Below are positions 8,696 to 16,544 of a stretch of 26,891 bases of DNA, one piece after another. The stretch lies in the NCBI GenBank assembly GCA_964558465.1, contig CAZLEF010000097.1:1-26891 (forward strand), given 5' to 3'. A program made the position numbers and the translations under genes. A model generated the notes under the pieces. The model was not told the DNA's origin. It saw only the letters and a program-made list of their open reading frames with translations, and did no database searches. Each line of letters starts with the position of its first letter. Position 1 is the first letter of the stretch. The stretch is from JACJYC01 sp964558465. GTDB taxonomy: Bacteria > Bacteroidota > Bacteroidia > Chitinophagales > Saprospiraceae.

Positions 8696-9017
8696 TATAT
8701 AACGGATCAGCCTCGAAATCGATATTTTCCTGATCCTGGTCACATTTCGATTCTTCCACGCTCGCGCCACAAGCGTATGCGCGTCAACTTAATTTTAAAC
8801 CATATGATCATTTTACAGGCAGGATGCGAAGCTATCCTGCACTGGAAAGAAAAATGAAGTTCCTGGTGTTTGCCCCTCAAAAACAAAAACGTTTATTAAT
8901 ACGATAATTACATCTTTTTCAGAACTGAATAATTACATTGATTGCTTATATATTTTCTTAAGTTGCCGCTTGTGCGCCAAAGGCGTGGCGGTTACTTATT
9001 CCTTCATTTAGACTTCA
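8696..9017. other. 322-bp intergenic region between xdhB and allB with small hairpins
   Basis: No convincing gene is present. A 7-bp stem pairs 8713-8719 with 8744-8750. A second perfect 7-bp stem (GCAGGAT/ATCCTGC, 8-base loop) spans 8819-8840. An imperfect GC-rich hairpin spans 8960-8997. A segment at 8766-8791 shares CACAAGCG and CAACTT with the reverse complement of that hairpin's left half, so the two may be decayed inverted copies. A TATATTTT stretch at 8949-8956 is a weak -7 candidate for allB. Confidence 0.55.
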
Positions 9018-10382
9018 ATGCAAACACCTTTTAGCATATACAGCGACCGTTGCTGGATCGAAGACAGGCTTCAACCGGCAATTTTGCGAATTGAAAACGG
9101 CCGGATCCTGGAAATTCAGAAGAACCGAAGGCCGGGTGAAGGCGTAGAATTTCAATTGGAGGGTCTGGTCGTGATGCCGGGTGTGATCGATGTGCACACC
9201 CATATCAACGAGCCGGGCCGGGCGGATTGGGAGGGTTTTGAAACCGCCACTAAAGCCGCCGCAAAAGGGGGCGTAACGACATTGGTCGATATGCCGTTGA
9301 ACAGCAGCCCCGTAACCGTGAACAAAGCCGCCTTTCAGGCAAAACTGAATGCGGCCAGGCGCCAGTTGCATGTCAATTGCGGGTTTTGGGCCGGGGCAAC
9401 GGGTGCGGAAACCGCCGGTCTGGCCGAAACCCTCGATGCAGGTTGCCTCGGCGTGAAAGTCTTTCTGATCCATTCGGGGATCGACGAATTTCCCAATATT
9501 TCACCGGCAGACCTGGATAAAATCCTGCCCCTCCTCCGGGAAAAAGACGTACCCCTGTTGGTCCATTGCGAATTTAACCGCGATCAGGATCAGCCGGCCC
9601 CGTTTTATCCGGTCGACAGTTATCCGGCTTACCTGGCCTCCAGGCCAAAGTCCTGGGAGAATGAAGCGATCCGGATCATTATCGAACGCTGCCGCAATCA
9701 CCGGGTAAAGACCCATATTGTACATTTATCCTCGGATGAAGCCCTTGCTCCGATCCGGGAGGCCAAAACCGGGGGCTTGCCCCTGACCGTGGAAACCTGC
9801 CCCCATTACATTTATTTTAATGCTGAAAATATACCGGACGGCCGGACCGAATTCAAATGCGCGCCGCCTGTCCGCGAAGCGCCCAATAATTACCAATTGA
9901 TCCTGGCCCTGAAATCCGGATTGATCGACCTGGTCGCTTCCGACCATTCTCCGGCTCCGCCTGGATTGAAAGAACTGAAAAGCGGCAACCTGGCAAAAGC
10001 CTGGGGTGGGATCGCAGGGCTCCAGTTTTTGCTTTCTGCCGCCTGGACCGCCCTGAAAAACGACCTGACCCTCGAAGAATTTATACCGCTTCTCACCGCC
10101 AGACCGGCAGGGTTGGCCGGCTTGAACGGGCAAAAAGGCGCGCTCAAACCGGGATTTGACGCGGATATTACCGTTTGGGATCCGGAAGGTTCATTTACCG
10201 TCAGGGCCGGAGAGATCCTCCACAAACACAAATTAACGCCTTATGCAGGCGAAACCTTTTATGGAGAAATATATGGCACAATCGTCAACGGAGTATGGGT
10301 CTTCCGGAACCAGGAATGGCAGACGATGTATGCCGGACAAATCCTGTTGCGGAATAAAGAAGCGCAAAACAGCGTGAAATAA
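9018..10382 (+). CDS. allB: Allantoinase
   Basis: Allantoinase is a cyclic amidohydrolase that opens allantoin to allantoate. The 454-residue protein has the binuclear metal site of the family: H60 and H62 in DVHTHINEPGR, a candidate carboxylated lysine K147 in GVKVFL, H183 in LLVHCE, H236 in THIVHLSS and the catalytic Asp 309 in VASDHSP. The segment MPLNSSPVT near 92-100 is typical of allantoinase, where dihydropyrimidinase and dihydroorotase differ. Length matches the family. Its stop lies one base before the urate oxidase start, so the two are co-transcribed. The gene order places this later pathway step before the urate oxidase. Dihydroorotase is the main alternative and is unlikely given the context. 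Confidence 0.93.
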   Translation: MQTPFSIYSDRCWIEDRLQPAILRIENGRILEIQKNRRPGEGVEFQLEGLVVMPGVIDVHTHINEPGRADWEGFETATKAAAKGGVTTLVDMPLNSSPVTVNKAAFQAKLNAARRQLHVNCGFWAGATGAETAGLAETLDAGCLGVKVFLIHSGIDEFPNISPADLDKILPLLREKDVPLLVHCEFNRDQDQPAPFYPVDSYPAYLASRPKSWENEAIRIIIERCRNHRVKTHIVHLSSDEALAPIREAKTGGLPLTVETCPHYIYFNAENIPDGRTEFKCAPPVREAPNNYQLILALKSGLIDLVASDHSPAPPGLKELKSGNLAKAWGGIAGLQFLLSAAWTALKNDLTLEEFIPLLTARPAGLAGLNGQKGALKPGFDADITVWDPEGSFTVRAGEILHKHKLTPYAGETFYGEIYGTIVNGVWVFRNQEWQTMYAGQILLRNKEAQNSVK

Positions 10383-10383
10383 C

Positions 10384-11796
10384 ATGATGGCAGACTGGAC
10401 ACTGTGGATTTTACTGGCGATATCCGTTTTTGCGCTGACCGGCCTGGCGGGTTTGGGATATCACCTGAACGATATCGAAAAAATCGCCCGCGAGGCCGGG
10501 GACGAAGACCGGATCCTTCATTTGGTAAAGGCCAAACAGTTCAACAATGCAGCGATTGTGATTGCAAGTATCCTGATCCTGGTTGCTGTATATTTTTTAA
10601 TCGTGGGCAGCGTTTACGAAGGGCATTTTCAGGAATGGCTGAACCTGGCGGTGCGCTGGATGCACATCACATTCGGGATCGCCTGGATCGGTTCCTCTTT
10701 TTATTTTATTTCTCTGGAGAACGGCTTGAACCGGACAAAGGACCTTCGGGACGAACTGGCCGGCGATTACTGGGCCATTCACGGCGGGGGCTTTTATTAC
10801 CTCGAAAAATATAAGGTAGCGCCCAGGGTGATCCCCAAAGAACTTCATTGGTTCAAATACGAGGCCTACTTTACCTGGATTTCCGGCATGGCTTTGTTAT
10901 TGATCGTCTATTATTTCAATGCAAAAGGCATGCTGGTCGACACCCGGGTACGGGAAATTTCCACCCAGGCAGCGGCAGTTCTGGGGCTTGGCTCGCTGGC
11001 GGCCGGTTGGATCGTGTACGACCGCCTGTGCAAAACCGCTTTGGTCCGGCAAAACACAGCCTTTGCGGTGGCCGGTTTTTTTGTTGCCACAGCTTTCGCC
11101 TGGTTGTTTACCGAGGTTTTTGCACCCCGGGCCGCGTTCATCCATTTTGGAGCCCTGATCGGGACGATTATGGCCGGCAACGTTTTTTTTATCATCATTC
11201 CTGCCCAGAAGGCGATGGTAAAAGCCGCCAGGGAAGGGACCCTGCCGGACCCTGAACTGGGAAAACATGCGGGGCTGCGGTCATTGCACAACAATTACCT
11301 CACCCTGCCGGTCCTCTTTGTGATGATCAGCAATCACTTTCCCAGCACCTTCGGACACGATCAACCCTGGGCTATCCTGGCCGGGCTTTCGCTGGGCAGC
11401 GCAGGTATCAAACACTACCTGAACCTCAGGGAAAAAGGCCGCCGGTCCGTTTGGGTAATGCCGTTATCGGTATTGCTGCTGCTGGGACTGGCTATGGTGA
11501 CCGCTCCGGAACCCAAAGGAGGCAGTTGTGACCCGCCGGTTACTTTTACCCAGGTTTTTCCCATTTTTCAGGCGCGATGCCAGACCTGCCATTCCGCCCG
11601 GCCAACGGATGCCGTTTATACTTCAGCCCCCAACGGGGTGAAATACGATACCCCGGAAGAAATTCAAAATGTGGCGGATAAGATCTTGCAGCGTGTGGTC
11701 ATCACCGAAACCATGCCGCTGAACAACCTCACCGGAATGACGCCCGAAGAAAGGGATCTCATCCGGTGCTGGATTGAGCAGGGCGCGGGTATATAG
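10384..11796 (+). CDS. puuD: Membrane urate oxidase (PuuD type) with fused cytochrome c domain
   Basis: PuuD-type enzymes oxidise urate to 5-hydroxyisourate in the inner membrane and pass electrons to cytochrome c, so hydrogen peroxide is not made. The 470-residue protein has about eight or nine membrane segments (roughly 7-24, 57-76, 87-110, 162-178, 193-213, 226-246, 252-274, 326-342, 357-373). Conserved-looking sites include RWMHITFGIAWIGSSFYF (91-108), with a His in a helix, and AIHGGGFYYLEKY. After the last helix, a C-terminal domain (380-470) has the haem motif CQTCH at 399-403 and a candidate axial Met 444 in ETMPLNN. This domain should face the periplasm. It starts one base after allB, and the HIU hydrolase/OHCU decarboxylase fusion follows, which fits the assignment. 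No soluble uricase is present. Confidence 0.92.
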   Translation: MMADWTLWILLAISVFALTGLAGLGYHLNDIEKIAREAGDEDRILHLVKAKQFNNAAIVIASILILVAVYFLIVGSVYEGHFQEWLNLAVRWMHITFGIAWIGSSFYFISLENGLNRTKDLRDELAGDYWAIHGGGFYYLEKYKVAPRVIPKELHWFKYEAYFTWISGMALLLIVYYFNAKGMLVDTRVREISTQAAAVLGLGSLAAGWIVYDRLCKTALVRQNTAFAVAGFFVATAFAWLFTEVFAPRAAFIHFGALIGTIMAGNVFFIIIPAQKAMVKAAREGTLPDPELGKHAGLRSLHNNYLTLPVLFVMISNHFPSTFGHDQPWAILAGLSLGSAGIKHYLNLREKGRRSVWVMPLSVLLLLGLAMVTAPEPKGGSCDPPVTFTQVFPIFQARCQTCHSARPTDAVYTSAPNGVKYDTPEEIQNVADKILQRVVITETMPLNNLTGMTPEERDLIRCWIEQGAGI

Positions 11797-11821
11797 GGTG
11801 CGTGCCGCGCCATCGGCGTGG

Positions 11822-11937
11822 TTGATTTGTTGATTTGTTGATTTGTTGATTTGTTGATGCGAACCTACAGCCGCCAATCGAACCAATCAGATCAATCGAA
11901 TCAATCCAACCAATTGATGTATTGAACCAATACCATC
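11822..11937. repeat. Octamer tandem array and related A/C-rich repeats
   Basis: Four perfect copies of TTGATTTG (11822-11853) are followed by TTGATGCG (11854-11861). The next module, AACCTACAGCCGCCAATCG (11862-11880), recurs with two changes at 17422-17440. The rest (11881-11937) is a degenerate 8- to 9-bp-period array of AATCAATC-like units, partly complementary to the first array. The gap separates the puuD stop from the uraD-uraH start and has no clear promoter. Confidence 0.8.
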
Positions 11938-12816
11938 ATGGATAAAATAATTACTTTAGAAGAATTTAATGCGGTCACCCCGGCCGTGGCGGAGGAAATA
12001 CTCTATGGTTGCTGCGCATCCAACCGTTGGGTGAAAGCGGTATCGGCCGGCCGGCCGTACACCAGTGAAACCGCCTTATTCGAAAAAGCGGTTTTGGGAT
12101 GGATGGAGACCTGTGGCGAGACCGATTACCTGGAGGCCTTTGCGGGCCACCCCAGGATCGGAGACCTCAAAAGCCTCGAAAAAAAATTTGCCGCAACTGC
12201 CGGTTGGGCGGGAAAGGAACAATCCGGTGTGCATCACGCTCATGCCGTTACCCTGGAGAAGCTGGCAAAGGCCAATGAAGCTTATGAAAACCGGTTCGGT
12301 TTTATTTTTATCGTCAGCGCCACCGGTAAAACAGCGGAAGAAATGCTGGCGATCCTGGAAGAACGGCTCCGGCATTCCCGGCAGGAAGAGATCGGAGTCG
12401 CCGCGGCTGAACAATTTAAGATCACCCTGATCCGTTTGCAAAAAGCCATCCGGCTGGAACACCCGGTCTGGAAAACCCCCGGCCGGATCACCACACATAT
12501 CCTCGACACTTCCGCCGGCAATCCTGCCGCAGGCGTGGTGATCAGCCTTCAGAAACCATCCGGCGCCGGCTGGCAGACCATCGCCACGGGGATCACCAAT
12601 CAAGACGGCAGGATACCCGACTTGTTGGCGCCCGGACATCAATTGCCTCCGGCTGAGTATCGGATGATTTTCCGGACAGGGCCTTATTTCCGGTCTAAAA
12701 ATTTGCGTACCTTTTATCCGCAAGTCGAGATCCAATTTAATATTTTCGACGAATCGCACTATCATATCCCGCTGTTAATCAATCCTTTTGGATACACAAC
12801 TTACAGAGGTAGCTGA
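11938..12816 (+). CDS. Fused OHCU decarboxylase (UraD) and 5-hydroxyisourate hydrolase (UraH)
   Basis: One 292-residue protein should carry out both steps from 5-hydroxyisourate to S-allantoin. Residues 1-170 form the OHCU decarboxylase, with the catalytic-site motif GHPRIGD at 70-76, an EQSGV segment at 94-98 and the NRFGFIFIVSATGK strand at 118-131. Residues about 182-292 are the transthyretin-like HIU hydrolase: ITTHILDTSAGNPAAGV (184-200) contains an active-site His, HYHIPLL lies at 274-280 and the protein ends in the family's hallmark YRGS. The reaction order is the reverse of the domain order, as in plant allantoin synthase. Fusion keeps the unstable intermediates on one protein and favours the S isomer. 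No mitochondrial- or peroxisomal-like signals are seen. It lies 141 bp after puuD and 64 bp before the aldolase-like gene. Confidence 0.95.
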   Translation: MDKIITLEEFNAVTPAVAEEILYGCCASNRWVKAVSAGRPYTSETALFEKAVLGWMETCGETDYLEAFAGHPRIGDLKSLEKKFAATAGWAGKEQSGVHHAHAVTLEKLAKANEAYENRFGFIFIVSATGKTAEEMLAILEERLRHSRQEEIGVAAAEQFKITLIRLQKAIRLEHPVWKTPGRITTHILDTSAGNPAAGVVISLQKPSGAGWQTIATGITNQDGRIPDLLAPGHQLPPAEYRMIFRTGPYFRSKNLRTFYPQVEIQFNIFDESHYHIPLLINPFGYTTYRGS

Positions 12817-12828
12817 AGCTGTTTTTCC

Positions 12829-12862
12829 TAACTTTTTTGCAATTTCGCCCGGATCCGGGATT
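12829..12862 (+). promoter_or_regulatory. Possible -7 element and short palindrome before the aldolase-like gene
   Basis: In the 64-bp gap TAACTTTT (12829-12836) is one base from TAnnTTTG. A perfect 12-bp palindrome CCCGGATCCGGG, followed by a T-rich run, lies just downstream. It could be a weak terminator for the UraD-UraH gene or part of a start region for the next four genes. No TTG box at the right spacing was found. Confidence 0.25.
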
Positions 12863-12880
12863 TTTAACAAGCCATAAAAC

Positions 12881-14317
12881 ATGAAACTGACCATACCTGA
12901 CCAAACGAAAGAAAATCTGTTCAGCCAATTGGAACGCGCCAACCTGGCTTTCCGCGAAGATTATCCAGGCGAGCGGCCGGATCGCCAACCGATCCACACG
13001 GTTTACGGCGGCGCCAACCTGTTCAACGCCGGCACATCTGCCCAGTTGGGTAAAAAGGCGCTGGAGGCCATGGAACAGTACGCCCCCAATTTTGCCGTAT
13101 TCGGCCGTGCATTCCAATTGCCGGGTTTTGAAGCGCTGCCATTGCACGATGATATGGCGCGTCAGCTGGAACTCAGGCTGGATGCAATGCCTGCGGCCTT
13201 AAAAAAAGACCACCCCGCCTGGCTGTCCCTGGCAGTTTACCGAAAGGTATTGCAAAAATTGAAAAAGGAACCCGTTGAGGATTTCCGCATCGACTTTGAA
13301 GACGGCTACGGCAACCGGTCGAATGAAGAAGAAGATCAAACCGCACTTGACGCCGCCGGCCAACTGATCAAAGGTATGGAACAAGATTCCCTGCCGCCCT
13401 TTATCGGGATCCGGATCAAGCCCTTCACGGAAGAGATGAAAGACCGGGGCCTTCGTACCCTGGATATTTTTATTACTTCGGTCGTTTCAGGCGCCGGCCG
13501 CCTGCCGGATAATTTTGTGGTCATGCTCCCCAAAGTGACCATTCCTGAACAGGTGGAAACCCTGGCAGCCTTTTTTGAAATATTGGAAGCAGAACTTGGA
13601 TTGCCCCAGGGCGCCCTGAAAATGGAAATGATGGTAGAGACCACCCAGGCGGTTATGGACAGCAGCGGTGCAAATCCGCTTTTCCGCTTTGTCCGGGCAG
13701 CCAAAGGCCGTTGCACCGGCATGCACTTTGGCACCTACGATTATACAGCTTCCTGCAATATCACGGCAAAATACCAGGAAATGGACCATCCGGTATGCGA
13801 TTTTGCCCACCATATGACCAAGGTAGCCCTGGCGCACACGGGCATCTGGCTCTCCGACGGGGCCACCAATACCATGCCCATCGGTCCGTACCGCGGCGAA
13901 CTGACAGAAACGCAGTACCTTGAAAACCGGAAAGTGGTACACCGCGCCTGGAAAAAGGGATACGATCATATCCGGCATTCCCTTTGGAACGGTTATTACC
14001 AGGGGTGGGATCTAAACCCCGCCCAGTTGCCGATGCGTTATGCGGCGGTATATACCTTTTTTATGGAAAGCTACCACGAGGCTGTGGAAAGGCTGAGGGC
14101 TTTTATCGAAAAAGCCGCCAGAGCTACCCTGATCGGCGATACCTTCGACGACGCTGCGACCGGTCAGGGGCTGTTAAATTTTTTCCTGCGGGCCCTGAAC
14201 AGCGGCGCCATCTCCCTGGAGGAAGTCATGGCAACCGGATTAACCCTGGAAGAGATCCGTTCGCGCAGTTTTAAAACAATTCTGGAATCGAAAAAAGAAG
14301 TGAAGGGATTGAAATGA
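12881..14317 (+). CDS. DUF6986-type aldolase/malate-synthase-like protein (uncharacterised)
   Basis: The 478-residue protein resembles an uncharacterised family (DUF6986, often labelled aldolase or phosphoenolpyruvate kinase in databases; from memory). Motifs fit the CitE/HpcH TIM-barrel superfamily: an acidic metal-site-like segment RIDFEDGYG (136-144), a strand GIRIKPF (176-182) with an Arg, MEMMVETTQAV (248-258) with E249 and E253, and GMHFGTYDYTA (280-290) with D287. Relatives perform aldol or Claisen chemistry on pyruvate, acetyl-CoA or glyoxylate. Its last 4 bp overlap xdhC (ATGA), so it is coupled to xdhC, allC and allE. Because the pathway ends near glyoxylate, a role in assimilating glyoxylate or a related C2 product is a reasonable inference, not shown. 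It is not ordinary malate synthase A or G by motif or length. Confidence 0.8.
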   Translation: MKLTIPDQTKENLFSQLERANLAFREDYPGERPDRQPIHTVYGGANLFNAGTSAQLGKKALEAMEQYAPNFAVFGRAFQLPGFEALPLHDDMARQLELRLDAMPAALKKDHPAWLSLAVYRKVLQKLKKEPVEDFRIDFEDGYGNRSNEEEDQTALDAAGQLIKGMEQDSLPPFIGIRIKPFTEEMKDRGLRTLDIFITSVVSGAGRLPDNFVVMLPKVTIPEQVETLAAFFEILEAELGLPQGALKMEMMVETTQAVMDSSGANPLFRFVRAAKGRCTGMHFGTYDYTASCNITAKYQEMDHPVCDFAHHMTKVALAHTGIWLSDGATNTMPIGPYRGELTETQYLENRKVVHRAWKKGYDHIRHSLWNGYYQGWDLNPAQLPMRYAAVYTFFMESYHEAVERLRAFIEKAARATLIGDTFDDAATGQGLLNFFLRALNSGAISLEEVMATGLTLEEIRSRSFKTILESKKEVKGLK

Positions 14318-15288
14318 AAATCTGGTATTTTATTGAAATACAACTGCAGGCCGGAATACCGGTCATGTTGATCTGTGTGGCGGATAACCACGGGAGTTCG
14401 CCAGGCCGGCAGGGATTCAAAATGGCGGTTTCCCTGGAAGGCAAATTGTACGGAACGATCGGTGGCGGGATCATGGAACATAAAATGGTGGAATACGCCA
14501 AATCAGCGCTTGGCAAAGACCTGGACGCCATTGAATTGAGACAACAGTTCCATGATAAAAAAAGCAAAAAGGACCGGTCCGGCATGATCTGTTCCGGTGA
14601 ACAAACCTTGTTGCTTGTTCCGCTATACCCGAAGGGTCTGACCGCCTTGCAGGAAATGTTGGAAAAAGAAATAGCCAACCCGGGGTCCCTCCGGATCCGG
14701 ATCACCCCGGACGGTCTTTCCTTTGAAACATTTCATTCCCCCAGAACCATTGTTTTTGAAAAAGCGCATTCGGGAAACTGGCTTTACACCGAACCCCTTG
14801 TCCTCAAAAACCGGATTCACATTTTTGGGGGGGGGCATGTAGGACTTGCCTTGTCTGAAGTCATGTCCCTGCTCGATTTTGAAGTGATCCTTTATGACGA
14901 CCGGCCCGTATTAAATACCCGTGAAGCCAATATCTTTGCCCTGGAAAAACATACCGTGGATTATGAGAAACTGGATATCAGTGGCATCCGTTCGGAAGAT
15001 TTTGTTGCGATCCTCACCTTCTCTTACCGGTCGGACAAGCTGATCCTCCGGCAATTGCACCGCAAGCAGGTCTTCTACCTGGGGTTGATGGGCAGCGAAG
15101 AGAAGATCAGGGTCCTGTTCGATGAACTGGAAGCTGAAGGGGTCTCCAGGAAGGCTTTACAACCTGTTTTTGCACCCATCGGACTGGAAACGTTCAGCAA
15201 AACCCCTATGGAGATCGCCGTGAGCATTGCGGCTCAGATCATCCGGGAAAAAAACAAAAACCTGCCCACCGGCAGAACCCTTAAATGA
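14314..15288 (+). CDS. xdhC: XdhC/CoxI-family molybdenum cofactor maturation protein
   Basis: XdhC binds molybdenum cofactor, promotes its sulfuration and delivers it to XdhB. The 324-residue protein has the XdhC/CoxI N-terminal domain with NHGSSPGRQG (25-34) and YGTIGGGIMEH (46-56). The Rossmann-like XdhC C-terminal domain begins with IHIFGGGHVG (168-177) and ends with the FAPIGLETFSKTPMEIAVSI segment. A conserved-looking Cys lies in MICSGEQ near 93. Nine consecutive G bases at 14827-14835 encode part of the glycine loop; a one-base slip there would destroy the C-terminal domain. It overlaps the preceding and following genes by 4 bp each. The distance from xdhAB is unusual but the gene is still in the same cluster. 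Confidence 0.92.
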   Translation: MKIWYFIEIQLQAGIPVMLICVADNHGSSPGRQGFKMAVSLEGKLYGTIGGGIMEHKMVEYAKSALGKDLDAIELRQQFHDKKSKKDRSGMICSGEQTLLLVPLYPKGLTALQEMLEKEIANPGSLRIRITPDGLSFETFHSPRTIVFEKAHSGNWLYTEPLVLKNRIHIFGGGHVGLALSEVMSLLDFEVILYDDRPVLNTREANIFALEKHTVDYEKLDISGIRSEDFVAILTFSYRSDKLILRQLHRKQVFYLGLMGSEEKIRVLFDELEAEGVSRKALQPVFAPIGLETFSKTPMEIAVSIAAQIIREKNKNLPTGRTLK

Positions 15289-16544
15289 AATCAGATAAAA
15301 GAACAGATTTCAGCCTGCGGACAGCCAGGGTTGCCGAACGGATCGATTGCCTGGCCCAAATCAGCGAAAACCCTCATGGGCTTACGCGTACTTTTGCTTC
15401 TGCTGCAGCCGCAAAGGCGAACGAAAGGGTGTTGAACTGGGCAAAGGATGCCGGTTTGAACGGGTATGCGGACCATATCGGCAACGTCCGGATCAGGTCG
15501 AAGACCCACGACCCTTCAAAAAAGGTTTTTGTGATGGGCTCCCATCTGGATTCAGTGGTGCAGGCGGGCAAATACGACGGCCCCCTGGGGTTTTTGATCG
15601 CCCTGGATATTTTGGAAAATCTGGAAAAGACCCCCGGTGAACGGCCTTTTAATCTGGAGGTCGTGGGGTTCTCCGATGAGGAGGGTGTCCGGTACCACAC
15701 CACCTTCCTGGGCAGCAGCGTCCTTGCAGGCTCGTTTGACCCCCGTTGGGCGGATCGGCCCGATGAGGCCGGCGTACCGATGAAAGACGCGATCACGAAT
15801 TTTGGCGGTGATCTCTCCCGGCTTGCGGAAGACCGCATTCCCCCCGGACAATTTCTGGGGTACTTCGAGGTTCATATCGAACAGGGGCCGGTTTTGCAGG
15901 CAGGCAACTTGGCCCTGGGGATCGTTAAAAACATTGCAGCGCAGGTCAGGGCCGAACTGGTATTTGAGGGGATGGCCGGCCATGCCGGAACATCGCCAAT
16001 GGGCCTGCGTACCGATGCCTTGTGCGGCGCCGCGGAATTTATTCTTGGAACGGAACAATTTGGACTTCAAAACCGGGACAGCCTGGTGGCCACCGTCGGC
16101 AAATGCAAGGTGAACCCGAACGCCGCCAACGTAATCCCGGGGGAAACCCGTTTATCCCTGGACGTCAGAAGCGCCGATCAGGCCAGGTTGACCGCTGCGG
16201 TCACAGAACTTCGCAAAGTGGCAGACCGGATCGCTGCCAAAAGAGGTTTGCGCCTGCAATGGCAAATCGTTCAGGAAACCTCCCCCGTTTTTTGCGACCA
16301 GACATTGTGTGCAAAACTGGAACAGAGCCTTCTGACATTTGACCATCCGGTTGTTTTTCTGACCAGCGGGGCCGGCCATGATGCGGTCGTATTGTCCAAA
16401 GTTGCGCCGGTCGCCATGTTGTTTGTAAGGTGCAAAGACGGCATCAGCCACCACCCGGACGAATTCGCGTCGCCTGAAGACATTGAAGCAGCCATTGAAG
16501 TATCAGACCATTTTATTCGTCAACTTTTCTTAACCCATGAATGA
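15285..16544 (+). CDS. allC: Allantoate amidohydrolase
   Basis: AllC is an M20-family metallo-amidohydrolase that converts allantoate to ureidoglycine, releasing ammonia and CO2. The 419-residue protein shows the two-metal site: H87 in GSHLDSV, D98 in KYDGPLG, E132/E133 in SDEEGVRY, H197 in EVHIEQGP and His 389 or 390 in GISHHPDEF. The dimerisation-domain motif GHAGTSPMG is at 232-240. N-carbamoyl-L-amino-acid hydrolases and ureidoglycolate amidohydrolase share this fold and motifs, so the exact substrate rests on context. A downstream ureidoglycine aminohydrolase and upstream allantoinase make allantoate the best choice. It starts within the xdhC stop (ATGA) and overlaps the allE start by 8 bp. 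Confidence 0.9.
   Translation: MKSDKRTDFSLRTARVAERIDCLAQISENPHGLTRTFASAAAAKANERVLNWAKDAGLNGYADHIGNVRIRSKTHDPSKKVFVMGSHLDSVVQAGKYDGPLGFLIALDILENLEKTPGERPFNLEVVGFSDEEGVRYHTTFLGSSVLAGSFDPRWADRPDEAGVPMKDAITNFGGDLSRLAEDRIPPGQFLGYFEVHIEQGPVLQAGNLALGIVKNIAAQVRAELVFEGMAGHAGTSPMGLRTDALCGAAEFILGTEQFGLQNRDSLVATVGKCKVNPNAANVIPGETRLSLDVRSADQARLTAAVTELRKVADRIAAKRGLRLQWQIVQETSPVFCDQTLCAKLEQSLLTFDHPVVFLTSGAGHDAVVLSKVAPVAMLFVRCKDGISHHPDEFASPEDIEAAIEVSDHFIRQLFLTHE

Noticed and set aside
8804..8857. 17-codon ATG frame in the xdhB-allB gap
   Set aside because: Too short, no ribosome-binding site, and it overlaps a 7-bp hairpin; nothing distinguishes it from chance.
11822..11937. CRISPR array
   Set aside because: Units are 8 bp and contiguous without unique spacers, and no cas gene is present.
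12881..14317. Ordinary malate synthase A or G
   Set aside because: Length and the RIDFEDGYG and GTYDY motifs differ from both; only a distant superfamily link is supported.
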